Assembly: GCA_963931865.1 (NCBI GenBank)
Contig: OZ007513.1
Coordinates: forward strand, 3,326,098 to 3,390,097
Reading direction: 5' to 3'
From: Axinella damicornis
Lineage: Eukaryota; Porifera; Demospongiae; Axinellida; Axinellidae
Length of the DNA: 64,000 bases
Shown here: one piece after another, positions 1-10,220 of the stretch
Layout of the letters: each line of letters opens with the position of its first letter
Position numbering within the stretch: position 1 is the first letter of the stretch
Translations under genes and position numbers: made by a program
Notes under the pieces: generated by a model
What the model saw: only the letters and a program-made list of their open reading frames with translations
What the model was told of the DNA's origin: nothing
Databases searched by the model: none

Positions 1-1
1 C

Positions 2-223
2 TCTATGTTCACCTGTTTATGCTGCAACTGTCATGGACGTACGCACACCAACTTGGCGCCTGGCAAGTCAGATGAAGCCGCTGTGCATGCAAGTAGTGAT
101 TGGAGTGTAATAAACCAACCCAGCTACACGACTTGGAAACCACCTCACAGTACTAATCCAGATTCTCAAGCCACACCCCTTGCTAGTGACAAACAGTTAC
201 ATGAATACGGCAGCATGGTTTAA
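2..223 (+). CDS. 7TM receptor paralog, C-terminal end only (array copy 1)
   Basis: The reading frame enters from beyond the left edge and stops at 221-223. It encodes the end of the last membrane segment, a Cys cluster (CLCCNCHG) and the cytoplasmic tail typical of the receptor array further right: QPSYTTW, then PHSTN, then LASDKQ, ending in GSMV. Similarity of this tail to the intact copies at 32250 and 39887 is direct and clear. The rest of the gene lies outside the window, so the copy cannot be judged intact. The terminal S-x-V could bind a PDZ domain (inference). Confidence 0.8.
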   Translation, partial: SMFTCLCCNCHGRTHTNLAPGKSDEAAVHASSDWSVINQPSYTTWKPPHSTNPDSQATPLASDKQLHEYGSMV

Positions 224-1494
224 TGAAAAGATTCGTACCCCCCAGCATCCCCAGCATCCACAAGTGCACTGCATGCTTTGAGGAAGTCATTGATTTTAAT
301 ATTGAGCACCGTCAAACTGCAATTCCTTCACCACAGTTTACCTATTTGGTTGTTGCATAATGTGTAGCTAGCTATGTTGAGTGGTTTTGTTTTTACAAGT
401 ACTTTGTCTGAATCACTGCTGCATTCTTATCCTTTGTGCTTAATAATCACAGACACACTTCTCTATAACCCAGCTAGCGGTATGAAATTCAAATTATAAG
501 AAGATGTAATATTTGGTCCACCAAAATGCTCTGCATTAAGTTTGTGTTGATTCTACGTATGTAACCATGCATTTGGACCGAATCAGACTGACTATGAATA
601 GTGTATTTTTGTTACCTTCAAATGTAAGACTTTGGGAGCCACTAGCTATACTGTATATGGTTCAATTGCAAGGTCTTGACCATCAACAGACTGTCAGTAA
701 GCATATGTAGCAACTCTAAGGGTAGAGCATTAGCTTAATAAATGAAAAGTTGTGGTAAAGGAAAAGTAAGATTTGGTAAACTTTCTGTACACTTGTACAT
801 TTGGGAGTATCAGATTTGCCAAATTCAACATGAAATGCTGACTGCTCATATGGGAGATGAATTGAAATGGACTGTTTCCAAACTTGGTCCATCAAGGGAA
901 AGCTGTATTATAATAATAGCTTAAATCTATCCTCAGTTAAGATCTTGTCCATCAGCAGTTCATAGCAACTCCCAGATGTTTAGAAGTAGCCTCATTCCCA
1001 GGCCTACCCCGTTCTTTCTGTTCTTCGGTCAACGCAAACCAGAAAGAATGAGGCTAGTTTAGAAGCTGGTAATATCTGAGCCCCAGTGAAATGTATTATA
1101 GGAAAAAGAATTGGCCCCTCTAAGCCTAAATGCTGCAGATAGCTAGTTCTGGTGATATTATTTTGAGCGCTATTTTTGAAAGTAGCTAGCCTAGCTATAG
1201 CTAGCCTAGCTGGTAGTTGGTAAACTTTCTGAAGACTTCATTTGGGACAAAATGGTTTGTTTTGAAACCTAAGCCCTATTTCTTAAGCTTCCTTTTTTGG
1301 ATTTGTCAACACAGTCAAACTTAAAAAGCTTCTCTCTTTAGGATCTTATCACAATGTACTGGTGCTGAAGTGCTGTGGCCAAACAGTCGGTAATGAAATA
1401 GTTTGTGTGATGTGCTAATATATTGTTAACATGCAGTTCACCTGAAATCTGTGTTTCACTTGCAGGTCGTTTCAAGCTCACCAGCACTGTCATC
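224..1494. other. Intergenic, no gene seen; one small foldback element
   Basis: AT-rich spacer between the receptor gene end and the beta-helix membrane protein gene. A 60-codon frame at 742-924 has no recognisable content. The only structured feature is the 70-bp foldback element at 987-1056. A possible 3' splice site (cacttgcag, about 1458-1466) precedes the next gene and could serve a 5' UTR intron. Confidence 0.6.
987..1056. mobile_element. 70-bp foldback element, TAGCCTC family, 9-bp TSD
   Basis: Begins TAGCCTCATTCCCAGG and ends AATGAGGCTA. It is flanked by identical 9-bp direct repeats GTTTAGAAG at 978-986 and 1057-1065. The inverted ends and exact target duplication mark it as an inserted element. 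Its inner sequence (CCTACCCCGTTCTTTCTG) recurs beside another family end near 29863-29894. Confidence 0.8.
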
Positions 1495-4400
1495 ATGGCT
1501 ACAGCACCTGGTATGTCGACAGCAGGTTTATTGTTACTGAGCACTTTCTGTGTATTTTCAGCGTTTGAAAGTGGAAAGGAATTGTACATCATATCCGCTG
1601 CCACTGATCCATGTCCGAAAGAGCCCTGTCTCTCGCTCAATGCTGCCGTAGGTAGACCAAGTCGGTACTTTACTGCCAATACTAAAGTAGTGTTGGACCA
1701 AGGCTATCACAATGTTACTGCCAGCAAGTTTGCCCTCATAGAAAATGTATCAAATTTGCAAATAGTTGGGAGCAATAGAAATGTCACTGTTATCAACTGT
1801 CAGGGACATTTTGGCTTCATTTTCTTCAATGTCAGTGCACTAACCATATCAGATATTCAACTGCTACATTGTGGGGCAAAAATCTCAGCAGTAGAGTTGC
1901 GGCAAACGTATGCTAACATCCTGCACCTGCACACTGGATCTACCTTAAACTCAACAGCACTCTACCTGGTACAAATCACCCATGTCCATATCTCTCGTAT
2001 ATCGGTGATCAACTCTTCTGAGGCGGGCATGGTGGGGATCAACGTTCTTGGAAACTGCTCTCTAATAAAGTCTCAGTTTCATAATAATTACCCACAACTC
2101 TACCTTGTCTTTGTTGATGATCCTGGCATAAATCCTTCCCTAAACACATGGCACCATGTACTACATTTAGAGTTCAAAGTTGATCAAAATGAAACGAGTA
2201 AACTTCAAAGAATTTTGTCTCAGACTACACTTGCAGTTGACCGCCTAAATGAGGTAGGAGTATTGTCCAAGCAGCATTCCTACGGCATTCAGATAGATGT
2301 AATTGATACTTCATTTTACGGAATGAGAGTTGTTGCAATGTCGCGGTCGAAAAGCCAGATGCTACTAATTTTCAAGAACTTAAGTGTAAGCGACTGCACA
2401 CAGATATCAAGCATTTTAAATGCTTCTGTAGTGTTTGACAACGTCACCTTCTCAAGAAATTGGCCCCAAGGAGCACTTCAGGTGATCAATAGTAGTATAA
2501 TATTCAATGGTAAGACTCAGTTTGCTTTTAATGTTGGTGTTATAGTATTGGGTTTTGTGAACAGCAGCATCGTATTTAAAGGTAAAACAGTATTTTTGTA
2601 CAATTCAGGATTTGATGTCCTAACGATTACAGACTCTGCTTCTGTTCGATTTGAAGCAGCACTCTATTTCATTCAAAACGAAGCAAGAACATTAAGTCCA
2701 GTTTCTGTATCTGACTCTCTGCTATATTTTCAGAATGATGCAACATTTGAACTGAATTCTGGTAAACGAGGAGGTGCAATATCACTCTCTCAATCAATCA
2801 TGTTTGCATATCCCAATACGAGTATCCAGTTTATTGAAAATCATTCAAAGTCTTACGGTGGTGCAATTGATATGATTGATTCAGACATATGTACGGGCCG
2901 TGGTGCACGGTTCAGTTATAGGAGAAATACTGCTGAGGAAAGTGGAGGAGCACTAGCGATCCACAATGAAGCAATGATTTGGTTAAACCTAGAAACAGAG
3001 ATGGAGTTTGCGAACAACCGTGCACAGCAGTATGGTGGTGCTATTTATGTCAATGTTTATGATATTCAGAGGCCAGACTGTTTCTATCAACCGCAAGTTG
3101 AAAGTGAAGATGAACTGTATTCAATACATTTTACATTTGACAACAACAGTGCTGAGTATGCAGGTGATGTTCTGTATGGCGGGGAGATCTTCAGCTGTCG
3201 TCACAAGTACGTTTGGCGAATTATATTTGAAAAACCATTCACACCACTTACATCTCGATGTTTTGTTTTCGATACAATATTCAAAGTTAACAATACGCCT
3301 CCCACAGATTTATCAACCGTCTCCTCTGATCCAATCCGTGCCTGCATTTGTGTGGACAATCTTGCCCCTAATTGCGACATTGTTGAATACACAGTCTCGG
3401 CATACCCTGGAAAGGAATTTCAAATATGTGTGGTAGCTGTTGGGCAAATGTATGGAACAGTACCACACACAGTTCAGAGTAGGCTTGTTAATGCCAACAA
3501 AACAACCCACTTTAGGCCGTCAAAGATGGGCGATTCCCAGCACAGCCAAATAGTGAGTAGGACTTGTACCAATTTGAACTACACCGTGTTCTCTGAGGAT
3601 TCAAACCAAACTATGCTCCTATCCACTGAGTACATCCCAGACCATGTGGCATTTGCAAGCCTAGAGGACTACAAAGAAAGGCAGTTGGAGAGCCAGGGTG
3701 GTTTTGAAAACTACTACCCAAACGATGCTTGTGTAATTCAGTACCAAACCCTTCAAGAAATCCCACTCTTTCTGCACATCAGAATGCAGCCTTGCCCCAC
3801 AGGTTTTATATTTGTGAATCAAACAATGTCTTGTGAATGTGAGCCAATCCTGATCAATCATGGATTACTGTGTAACAATAACACATTCTCCGTTCGCAGG
3901 CTACAACCCTTCTGGATTGGTTCATCGCACGCTTCTGGTATTGTTGTGCATGAGCACTGCCCATTTGATTATTGCAAACCTGGGAGCATTGACCTTGACC
4001 TCAGACATTCGGATGAGCAATGTGCATTTCATCACTCTGGCATCCTCTGTGGAGCATGCCAGCAAAACCTCAGTCAGGTGTTAGGAACATCCAACTGCAA
4101 GCAGTGTTCAAATATCTGGATCCTTGTATTAGTTGTCGTTTTCCTACTATCTGGGGCTGCTCTGGTGCTTTTTGTAATGGTTCTTAACCTGACTGTGTCC
4201 ACCGGTACAGTAAATGGGATCATTTTTTACTCCAATATTGTCAGAGCAAATCAGGCCATTTTCTTTCCTCTTAGTGAAGCTAGTGTGTATCCTTTCAGTG
4301 TCTTCATAGCTTGGTTCAACCTGGATCTGGGGATTGAGACTTGCTTCTACAATGGGCTGGATGCATACAGCAAGACGTGGCTGCAGTTTCTCTTTCCGTT

Positions 4401-5352
4401 CTATATCTGGTTGCTAGTAACGTTAATCATAGTGTCGAGCCATTACTCTACTGTTGCAGCAAAGATCAGCGGTAGGAATGCAGTCCCTGTTCTAGCGACA
4501 CTATTCCTCCTTTCGTACACCAAACTCTTGAGGATCTCCATCAAGGCTTTCTCATCAACTGTACTAAGATATAAAGATGGCACAGTCACTAGAGTATGGC
4601 TACATGATGGCAATGTGCCATACCTTGTGGGCAAGCACATTCCTCTTTTCATTGCAGTGTTAATTTCGCTTACTTTACTTTCGGCACCCTACACGGTCGT
4701 GCTACTGTTTATCCAGTGCCTGCAACGCAGATCCAAATACCGAGTGATGCTTTTGGTGCGGAAACTAAAACCACTCTTTGATGCATACACTGGACCCTAC
4801 AAGGACAGGTGTCGTTTCTGGACGGGACTACTGCTGTTGTCTCGTGTGATTCTATTCCTGGTGTTTTCAGTCAACACGCTTGGTGATCCGGCAATCAATT
4901 TATTGGCCATTAACATTTCTACATTTGGCCTATTCATATGCGCTGCCCTCCTCAAAGGGGTTTACAAACTGTGGCAACTAAATCTACTAGAATATATATT
5001 TTTCTTTAACTTGGGTGCTCTTTCATCGGCCACCCTCTACACAAAACTGTCTGGTAGCAATCAGATGGCATTAACAAGTGTATCTGTCGGTTTTTCAGTC
5101 CTGATTTTCGCGGCAATTATTGTCTACCACATTTACAAGACCCTACTTTCATCCAAGTGGTTGAAAAACAAGTTTCAAAAGAAAACACACCAAAGGAGAG
5201 CTTCAAGACAAGATCATCCAGCTCAACAGGCACTTGACACAGCCTCCCAGCGGCCAGAGAATACCACTAAGCAGGGTGTCAGACCACTGGTTTTGAACTT
5301 TAATGATCTTCGTGAGCCACTCTTAGAGTATTGCGAAACTGGAAATTTATGA
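1495..5352 (+). CDS. Large surface protein: Pmp-like beta-helix ectodomain plus about 8 membrane segments
   Basis: Single-exon gene of 1285 residues. I chose the ATG at 1495 because it is followed at once by a signal peptide (GLLLLSTFCVFSAF); an in-frame ATG at 1423 would add 24 residues without one. The ectodomain (about 30-850) is rich in N-glycosylation sites. It shows FxxN followed by GGAI/GGAL about every 29 residues near 425, 455, 484 and 514, the signature of right-handed beta-helix Pmp-type repeats. A Cys-rich stalk (around 770-870) includes SGILCGACQ, like ephrin-receptor-type GCC modules. From about 874 there are roughly eight hydrophobic segments, with motifs GTVNGIIFYSNIV, NLDLGIETCFYNGLD and FLLSYTKLLR. 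The cytoplasmic tail is basic then polar. I recognise the architecture as one seen in sponges, but its biochemical role is unknown to me; surface adhesion or recognition is inference. No frameshift is visible. Confidence 0.85.
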   Translation: MATAPGMSTAGLLLLSTFCVFSAFESGKELYIISAATDPCPKEPCLSLNAAVGRPSRYFTANTKVVLDQGYHNVTASKFALIENVSNLQIVGSNRNVTVINCQGHFGFIFFNVSALTISDIQLLHCGAKISAVELRQTYANILHLHTGSTLNSTALYLVQITHVHISRISVINSSEAGMVGINVLGNCSLIKSQFHNNYPQLYLVFVDDPGINPSLNTWHHVLHLEFKVDQNETSKLQRILSQTTLAVDRLNEVGVLSKQHSYGIQIDVIDTSFYGMRVVAMSRSKSQMLLIFKNLSVSDCTQISSILNASVVFDNVTFSRNWPQGALQVINSSIIFNGKTQFAFNVGVIVLGFVNSSIVFKGKTVFLYNSGFDVLTITDSASVRFEAALYFIQNEARTLSPVSVSDSLLYFQNDATFELNSGKRGGAISLSQSIMFAYPNTSIQFIENHSKSYGGAIDMIDSDICTGRGARFSYRRNTAEESGGALAIHNEAMIWLNLETEMEFANNRAQQYGGAIYVNVYDIQRPDCFYQPQVESEDELYSIHFTFDNNSAEYAGDVLYGGEIFSCRHKYVWRIIFEKPFTPLTSRCFVFDTIFKVNNTPPTDLSTVSSDPIRACICVDNLAPNCDIVEYTVSAYPGKEFQICVVAVGQMYGTVPHTVQSRLVNANKTTHFRPSKMGDSQHSQIVSRTCTNLNYTVFSEDSNQTMLLSTEYIPDHVAFASLEDYKERQLESQGGFENYYPNDACVIQYQTLQEIPLFLHIRMQPCPTGFIFVNQTMSCECEPILINHGLLCNNNTFSVRRLQPFWIGSSHASGIVVHEHCPFDYCKPGSIDLDLRHSDEQCAFHHSGILCGACQQNLSQVLGTSNCKQCSNIWILVLVVVFLLSGAALVLFVMVLNLTVSTGTVNGIIFYSNIVRANQAIFFPLSEASVYPFSVFIAWFNLDLGIETCFYNGLDAYSKTWLQFLFPFYIWLLVTLIIVSSHYSTVAAKISGRNAVPVLATLFLLSYTKLLRISIKAFSSTVLRYKDGTVTRVWLHDGNVPYLVGKHIPLFIAVLISLTLLSAPYTVVLLFIQCLQRRSKYRVMLLVRKLKPLFDAYTGPYKDRCRFWTGLLLLSRVILFLVFSVNTLGDPAINLLAINISTFGLFICAALLKGVYKLWQLNLLEYIFFFNLGALSSATLYTKLSGSNQMALTSVSVGFSVLIFAAIIVYHIYKTLLSSKWLKNKFQKKTHQRRASRQDHPAQQALDTASQRPENTTKQGVRPLVLNFNDLREPLLEYCETGNL

Positions 5353-5690
5353 AGTGTTGTGTGTGTGTGTTCATTTAAGAGTTTCTCTGCTCCCTTTGTA
5401 ATAATCCTCCCACCTACGAAGTTGCCCAATTGCACTGTGAAACCTCAGTCTGTCGTGAGCCACTATAGCTCCTAGAGTATTGTGACACTGGAAATTTATT
5501 TTATGAAGTGTTGCATGTGTGTGTGTGTGTGTGTGTGTGTGTTCATTTAAGAGTTTATCTGTAATTATCCTCCCACTTAATAAGTTGCTCAATTGCACTG
5601 AAACCGTCATTTTGAGGTAAAATCACCTCAGTCTGTCGTGAGCCACTCCTAGAGTATTTTTGAAACCCAAAAATGTATGAAGTGTTGTGT
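5310..5690 (+). repeat. Three tandem copies of the gene's last codons plus 3' UTR, with TG microsatellite
   Basis: The sequence from the final codons of the preceding gene (cgtgagccactc, then tagagtattg, then gaaatttat gaagtgttg) recurs at about 5456 and again at about 5636, each time with a TG run and the text cctcccac. The (TG)n tract at 5515-5541 is the longest. These are tandem duplications of the terminal coding and untranslated segment, diverged by small indels. Confidence 0.75.
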
Positions 5691-7002
5691 GTACGTGGGG
5701 GCTGCAGCGTTATATAAAGCATTCCTGCTGAACACTCCAGACATGGTGATGCATTAGTATTGGCAGGCCTAGGGGTTCCGATTTTCCTGAAGGAGGTCAA
5801 GGGTGGGGCTACATAATAGAATGGGGATGCCTACATGTAGGTGGAGTGGGTGCGGGTAGAACGCAATCCGCTAGCGGATTGCGCCCGACCGGACATAATC
5901 TAGGCCGGATGCAATCCGCGATGACACCGGAAAATCGGGGTGCCGATATTTTGTGACACAGGCAGTAAGTTCATAGCTATAAAACCATTATCATAGCAGA
6001 ATCCTGAAAAGGACTAGCGAGCACTCACTAGTTGCTTCAAAGTCGGAGATATTCTGGTGCTGACTGACTCTCTTCTGCCCAGCCGATCGAAGCTCTGTGT
6101 GCCACGAACCATGAACACGGCGAACTGCATGATGAGTGTCCGCGTCGAGTTTGCGACCTGCCTTTAACTGCTGAACGCCGGCAATGACGGAGCCTAGGCC
6201 GTGCCGTGGCCGTACGTCACCTACTACTACATCTTCACCAGCCGGGTCAACGATGGCTCCCGGAAGGCCGCCTAAGACTTCTGCTTTCTGAAACTGCAAC
6301 TCGGACTGGAGAGCAGATATTGATATTTCCTCTATTCGTGATTTGTTCAAATTAATCAGACACAGGTCGCAAACTGGAACAGACTAGACGTGAAGGACTG
6401 CAAGGGAGACGTGGTCGACACAGAAGGAGCATAGCGCCGGTGCCATGCACTCCATCTGCCGAACCACTTGCCAGAGTAAGCCACTGTAATGGCATGTTCA
6501 TTTCAATGACACATGTATGCTCATTCCTATAAACGGCTGTCTACATGTATATGCATGGATGCAGCAAGAATATTACTGTGTGGCCCATTTTAATCAACAT
6601 CTCTCCCACACTGTCCGTGCGGGATTGTTCTTCCCAGTCAGGCTGGAAATGATCGACAGACAAAAATGTCATTCCGCGGGTCCGAGGGAGGTGCATGCAT
6701 GGTGAGTGCTTTGCATGGGGTACTTCGAGCTCAGCTTCTGATTTCACACCACAAGCCAACTCACAAAGCTAATCTGGGCCTGCTTGTTAAACGTAAATGT
6801 GTGCACCGATCATGCAAGGAAGGCTAATGGTGAAGAAGTGAACGTGATCGCACTTGATCCAAGAGTGTTGTATAGCTTGGGAACTAATTGGTGTCTTGAG
6901 GCAAGTACTACACCATCAGAATTGATTGATTGAGCTGTTGAGCTGTGATGTATAAAAGATTGTGCATTAGAAAGGGAGTAGAGTCTGTGGTAGAATCAGC
7001 TA
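5691..7002. other. Gene-poor, GC-richer stretch around 6040-6480; 22-bp palindrome
   Basis: Contains a perfect palindrome at 5862-5883 (cgcaatccgct and its reverse complement). A minus-strand open frame at 5991-6350 has balanced composition and a possible gtgagt donor near 6017, so a minus-strand 5' exon is conceivable, but I recognise no protein. Nothing else is supported. Confidence 0.3.
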
Positions 7003-7520
7003 ATCATCAGCGCAACTTTCTTGTTGGAAGTATTCACCTCTCTTCAAACTTTCAATTTCTTCGTCTTTTGCCTTCAGTTCTGCCATCAGACCCCGATTCT
7101 CCAACTGAGCAGCTGATTTCATTATAAGAAATGATCAAGAGCACTCATCTGATAATCGTGATATTCAAACTGACAAATTGCAATAATTGATCACGTATCC
7201 CCAACATGCTGGGGAATACCGTAAGCACAATAACACAATCTTTTGTTGCTGACATCAACAAGTAGAGGAGGGCATCAGACTTACTGGTTACAAAGTCTGC
7301 ATAATGACGGATGGGCGGTGTCACTGTTTGGACGTCGTCACCAGTCTAGGTACAAGGAAGGTACATCAGCACGTGAACACCACAAACATCCCATTTCCGT
7401 CACTCACACACACACACACATAAAAATCTTAATATGATGATGATGATGATGATGATGGCTGAGAGTCAAGTTACTTATTTTATCATTTTCCTTACTGACA
7501 ATGTTAGCCTGTCTTGGCAG

Positions 7521-7589
7521 TACTTCCCGGAAGATCCCCCGGAGTACCTCCTGGAGCACATCCGGTACATGGGGAGGGAGGAAGTGGAG
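7521..7589 (+). other. Exon-like segment, unknown gene
   Basis: A 69-bp open segment with an upstream acceptor (cttggcag) and downstream donor (gtgaat) would encode 23 residues in phase 0, including PPEYLLEHIRYMGREEVE. A related but damaged copy at about 11301-11366 keeps EYLPEHIRYMGRE and then stops. Conservation of the peptide between diverged copies suggests descent from a real exon. I do not recognise the protein. Confidence 0.3.
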
Positions 7590-8091
7590 GTGAATGTTGT
7601 CTGTCACTAGTAAATACATACAAATGCCAATTTACTGGGGTCTGTTGTATTTGCACAGTGTTGAATCTCCACTCTGAGTTCTTTGAAAATTCTGAATACC
7701 ATTGTTCATCTCTACTTGTGCGGGTTCTACACAGAGGCAATACATAGAGGTATATACAAGCCAGACATAGGAATATTATGATGTAATTTGATTGGAACCA
7801 CTTTCATTGTCTTTTGCAACAACAACAATCACGCACTTAACAAAAAAAATTAATATGCTACTAAAAGAACTGAACCTTGACTTGCTCAGCATGATACACT
7901 CGCAGGACAAGTCAGTTGGTGGTCCCCCCCATCCAATCTCCTTATCTTGGCACCTCAAAGAATGCATGATTCACAGGTGAAACAGTACACTGAATTAACA
8001 CGGAAGTCACCACTCATTCCACTTCACTTGCCTGTGCGAGCTCTTCTGCTATCTGAAGCTTCACCTGTAGAAATTAAACAGTGCATTGAAT

Positions 8092-8246
8092 TAACGTAAA
8101 TCGGAATTGTCTTTGCGAAGAGCTGCAACATCATCTTCTAGGCTAATCATCAGCGCAACTTTCTTGTTGGAAGTATTCACCTCTCTCAATTTCTTCATCT
8201 TTTGCCTTCAGTTCTGCCATCAGACCCCGATTTTCCAACTGAGCAG
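8092..8246 (-). CDS. Possible coiled-coil C-terminal exon pair
   Basis: On the minus strand an exon-like segment after tgctcag encodes LENRGLMAELKAKDEEIER and meets a gtgaat donor near 8181. A second segment after an acceptor near 8140 continues in phase as EDDVAALRKDNSDLR and stops near 8092. Both have coiled-coil heptads. Damaged copies of the first segment lie at about 7040-7110 and 14310-14370, both on the minus strand. The upstream part of the gene was not found, so this may be a relic. Confidence 0.3.
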
Positions 8247-8613
8247 CCGATTTCATTATAAGAAATGATCAAGAGCACTCATCTGATAATCGTGATATTC
8301 AAACTGACAAATTGCAATAATTCATCACCTATCCCCAACATGCTGGGGAATACCGTAAGCACAATCTTTTGTTGCTGACATCAACAAGTAGAGGAGGGCA
8401 TCAGACTTACTGGTTACAAAGTCCGCATAATGACGGATGGGCCTTCGAAGCGGTGTCACTGTTTGGACGTCGTCACCAGTCTAGGTACAAGGAAGGTACA
8501 TCAGCACGTGAACACCACAAACATCCCATTTCCGTCACTCTCACACACACACACATTAAAATCTTAATAATAATGATGATGATGATGATGATGGCTGAGA
8601 GTCAAGTTACTTA

Positions 8614-10220
8614 TTTTAGCCCACATCCAACCTGCATCCTTCCCAGTCACATAGCCATATGTGGCAATACCGAGACAATGCAAGGACATACCATTGCGGC
8701 TGGCTTCCAGCCAATTCTTCCCGGTACCCGCACATATCCATATCCAAGGATATCACTTGCCTCAGACTGATCCTCCATGACATGAGTGATCACAGCCACC
8801 ACAGTTACGACATGTCCACAGCGTTCTAGGTCCACAGCGTTTACATAATGTACCTACTCAACCATGCAAGTCTTGGGGGGAAGCAGTGCATGGGTGCAAG
8901 TCTAATACTTGGCTGATAGTGATAGCAGAAGCCTCCTCAGATACATCCTGTCATGATTTGGCCACTACTATGGGAGTACAGGAAGCTATGAATAATTGTT
9001 CACATGCACATGATAAATTTTGTGTACCAGCAGCAGCCTGTAGTAATAGTATTTATTGCTTTGCTGCAATACGTATGATACACACTTGACTCTTGTCTTT
9101 GCTAGGCTCTGACAGAGCCTCCATAGGGCTAAAATTGTAATTGACATGAGGAACAACAAACTGGCGTCAACTGCCGCGATCCGTCGGAGAAGAACTGAAG
9201 ATTCTACTCCCAATCTGAACGTTTGTGAAACTATGGGAGTAGAATCATCCTTACACTTTGATCAAGTGTTTGTAAAAATCTCTTCATCTTTTGTGATGGA
9301 AAAACATGAGTTTCAGTCATTCGGTCCAACTGAAATGAAAAAGGTGAACATGAAAGGCAGTAGGTTCTGCTCCCATTCTATTGCATGTTCTACTCTTATT
9401 CTACTGCCTAATATTATACCTTGTGTAACAATACACTTGTTCAATACTTCATTGACTCTTTAAAGTTGGATGGAAATCAATGGCAGCGATGGAGTTGTTA
9501 CCATTTCTAGCATCTGGTAGTATAGGCTTTGACTTCAGCATCCTGCACATATTCTGTCCTCCATCCTCTTCTGCATTGCTTCTTCCATCCTCTTTCCTAA
9601 CCGTCATGGAACCGTCACGGAACCGTAACATGAGCATTCTATTGCCATTCTAATAGCACACTCCACTCCGAACTAAGTCATCAGTCTGAGTTCAAACATA
9701 AGATTATGAAGAGCTGAAATCGTTACATGCCTGGATAGTAAATCCTCAGCAAAATGTGTAGCTATTGATGCCAATTGGAAAACTGTGAGCGGACTGGCAG
9801 TTCATTGAGAGAAACATCACACATGGAGGATCTTGGGAGAGGTTCTGCTGCAGATGTGTCTGCATGCAGTTGTATAGTCATTGGATTTTTCCAGTATCCT
9901 ATTCATGCTTTATTTAGGGTAACATGGGATGGGTCCTGGCTTTTCATCTAGTATGTACTCCATGAGAGTCAAAGCTCCTAGGCTTCAGGGTACTGGTGAT
10001 GACAGGCAGGGTGGCTTCCTTTGTTGGATCCTCACCATCGCCATCCTGAGTGCAATAACATCCAGTTGAGTTTGGCAGGAGTGTCCTACGTCATCTTGGT
10101 TGTTGGTGAGGAGAATATTTCTCCAAAGTGTTCATCACATCAGTCAGTGTGTGCACGTGCAAAATGACTCTAAACTGGATGTGGTAAGAGGAAGTGTGAA
10201 TGACTAATTACAACAAAACA
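8614..10220. other. No supported gene
   Basis: Several short open frames on both strands, none with recognisable domains or convincing splice signals. The tail (about 9900-10200) shares diverged blocks with 11440-11960 (for example catcctgagtgcaataacat), another local duplication. Confidence 0.4.

Larger units (their letters stand above)
7003..8613. repeat. About 460-bp segment present twice (7003-7463 and 8144-8613)
   Basis: The two blocks share long near-identical runs, from cagcgcaactttcttgttgg through ccccaacatgctggggaat and the cacaca / (atg)n microsatellites. They differ by short indels. Spacing is about 1.14 kb, so this is a local direct duplication. A block related to the middle part (agacttactggt to aaggtacatcagcacg) also occurs near 16228-16345. 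Confidence 0.75.

Noticed and set aside
742..924. 60-codon plus frame in the first spacer
   Set aside because: No domain, no conservation with another copy in the window, and length expected by chance.
1338..1679. 113-codon minus-strand frame
   Set aside because: Antisense shadow of the start of the beta-helix protein gene; no domain.
3008..3861. Several short frames inside the large gene
   Set aside because: Out-of-frame shadows of the 1285-residue protein.
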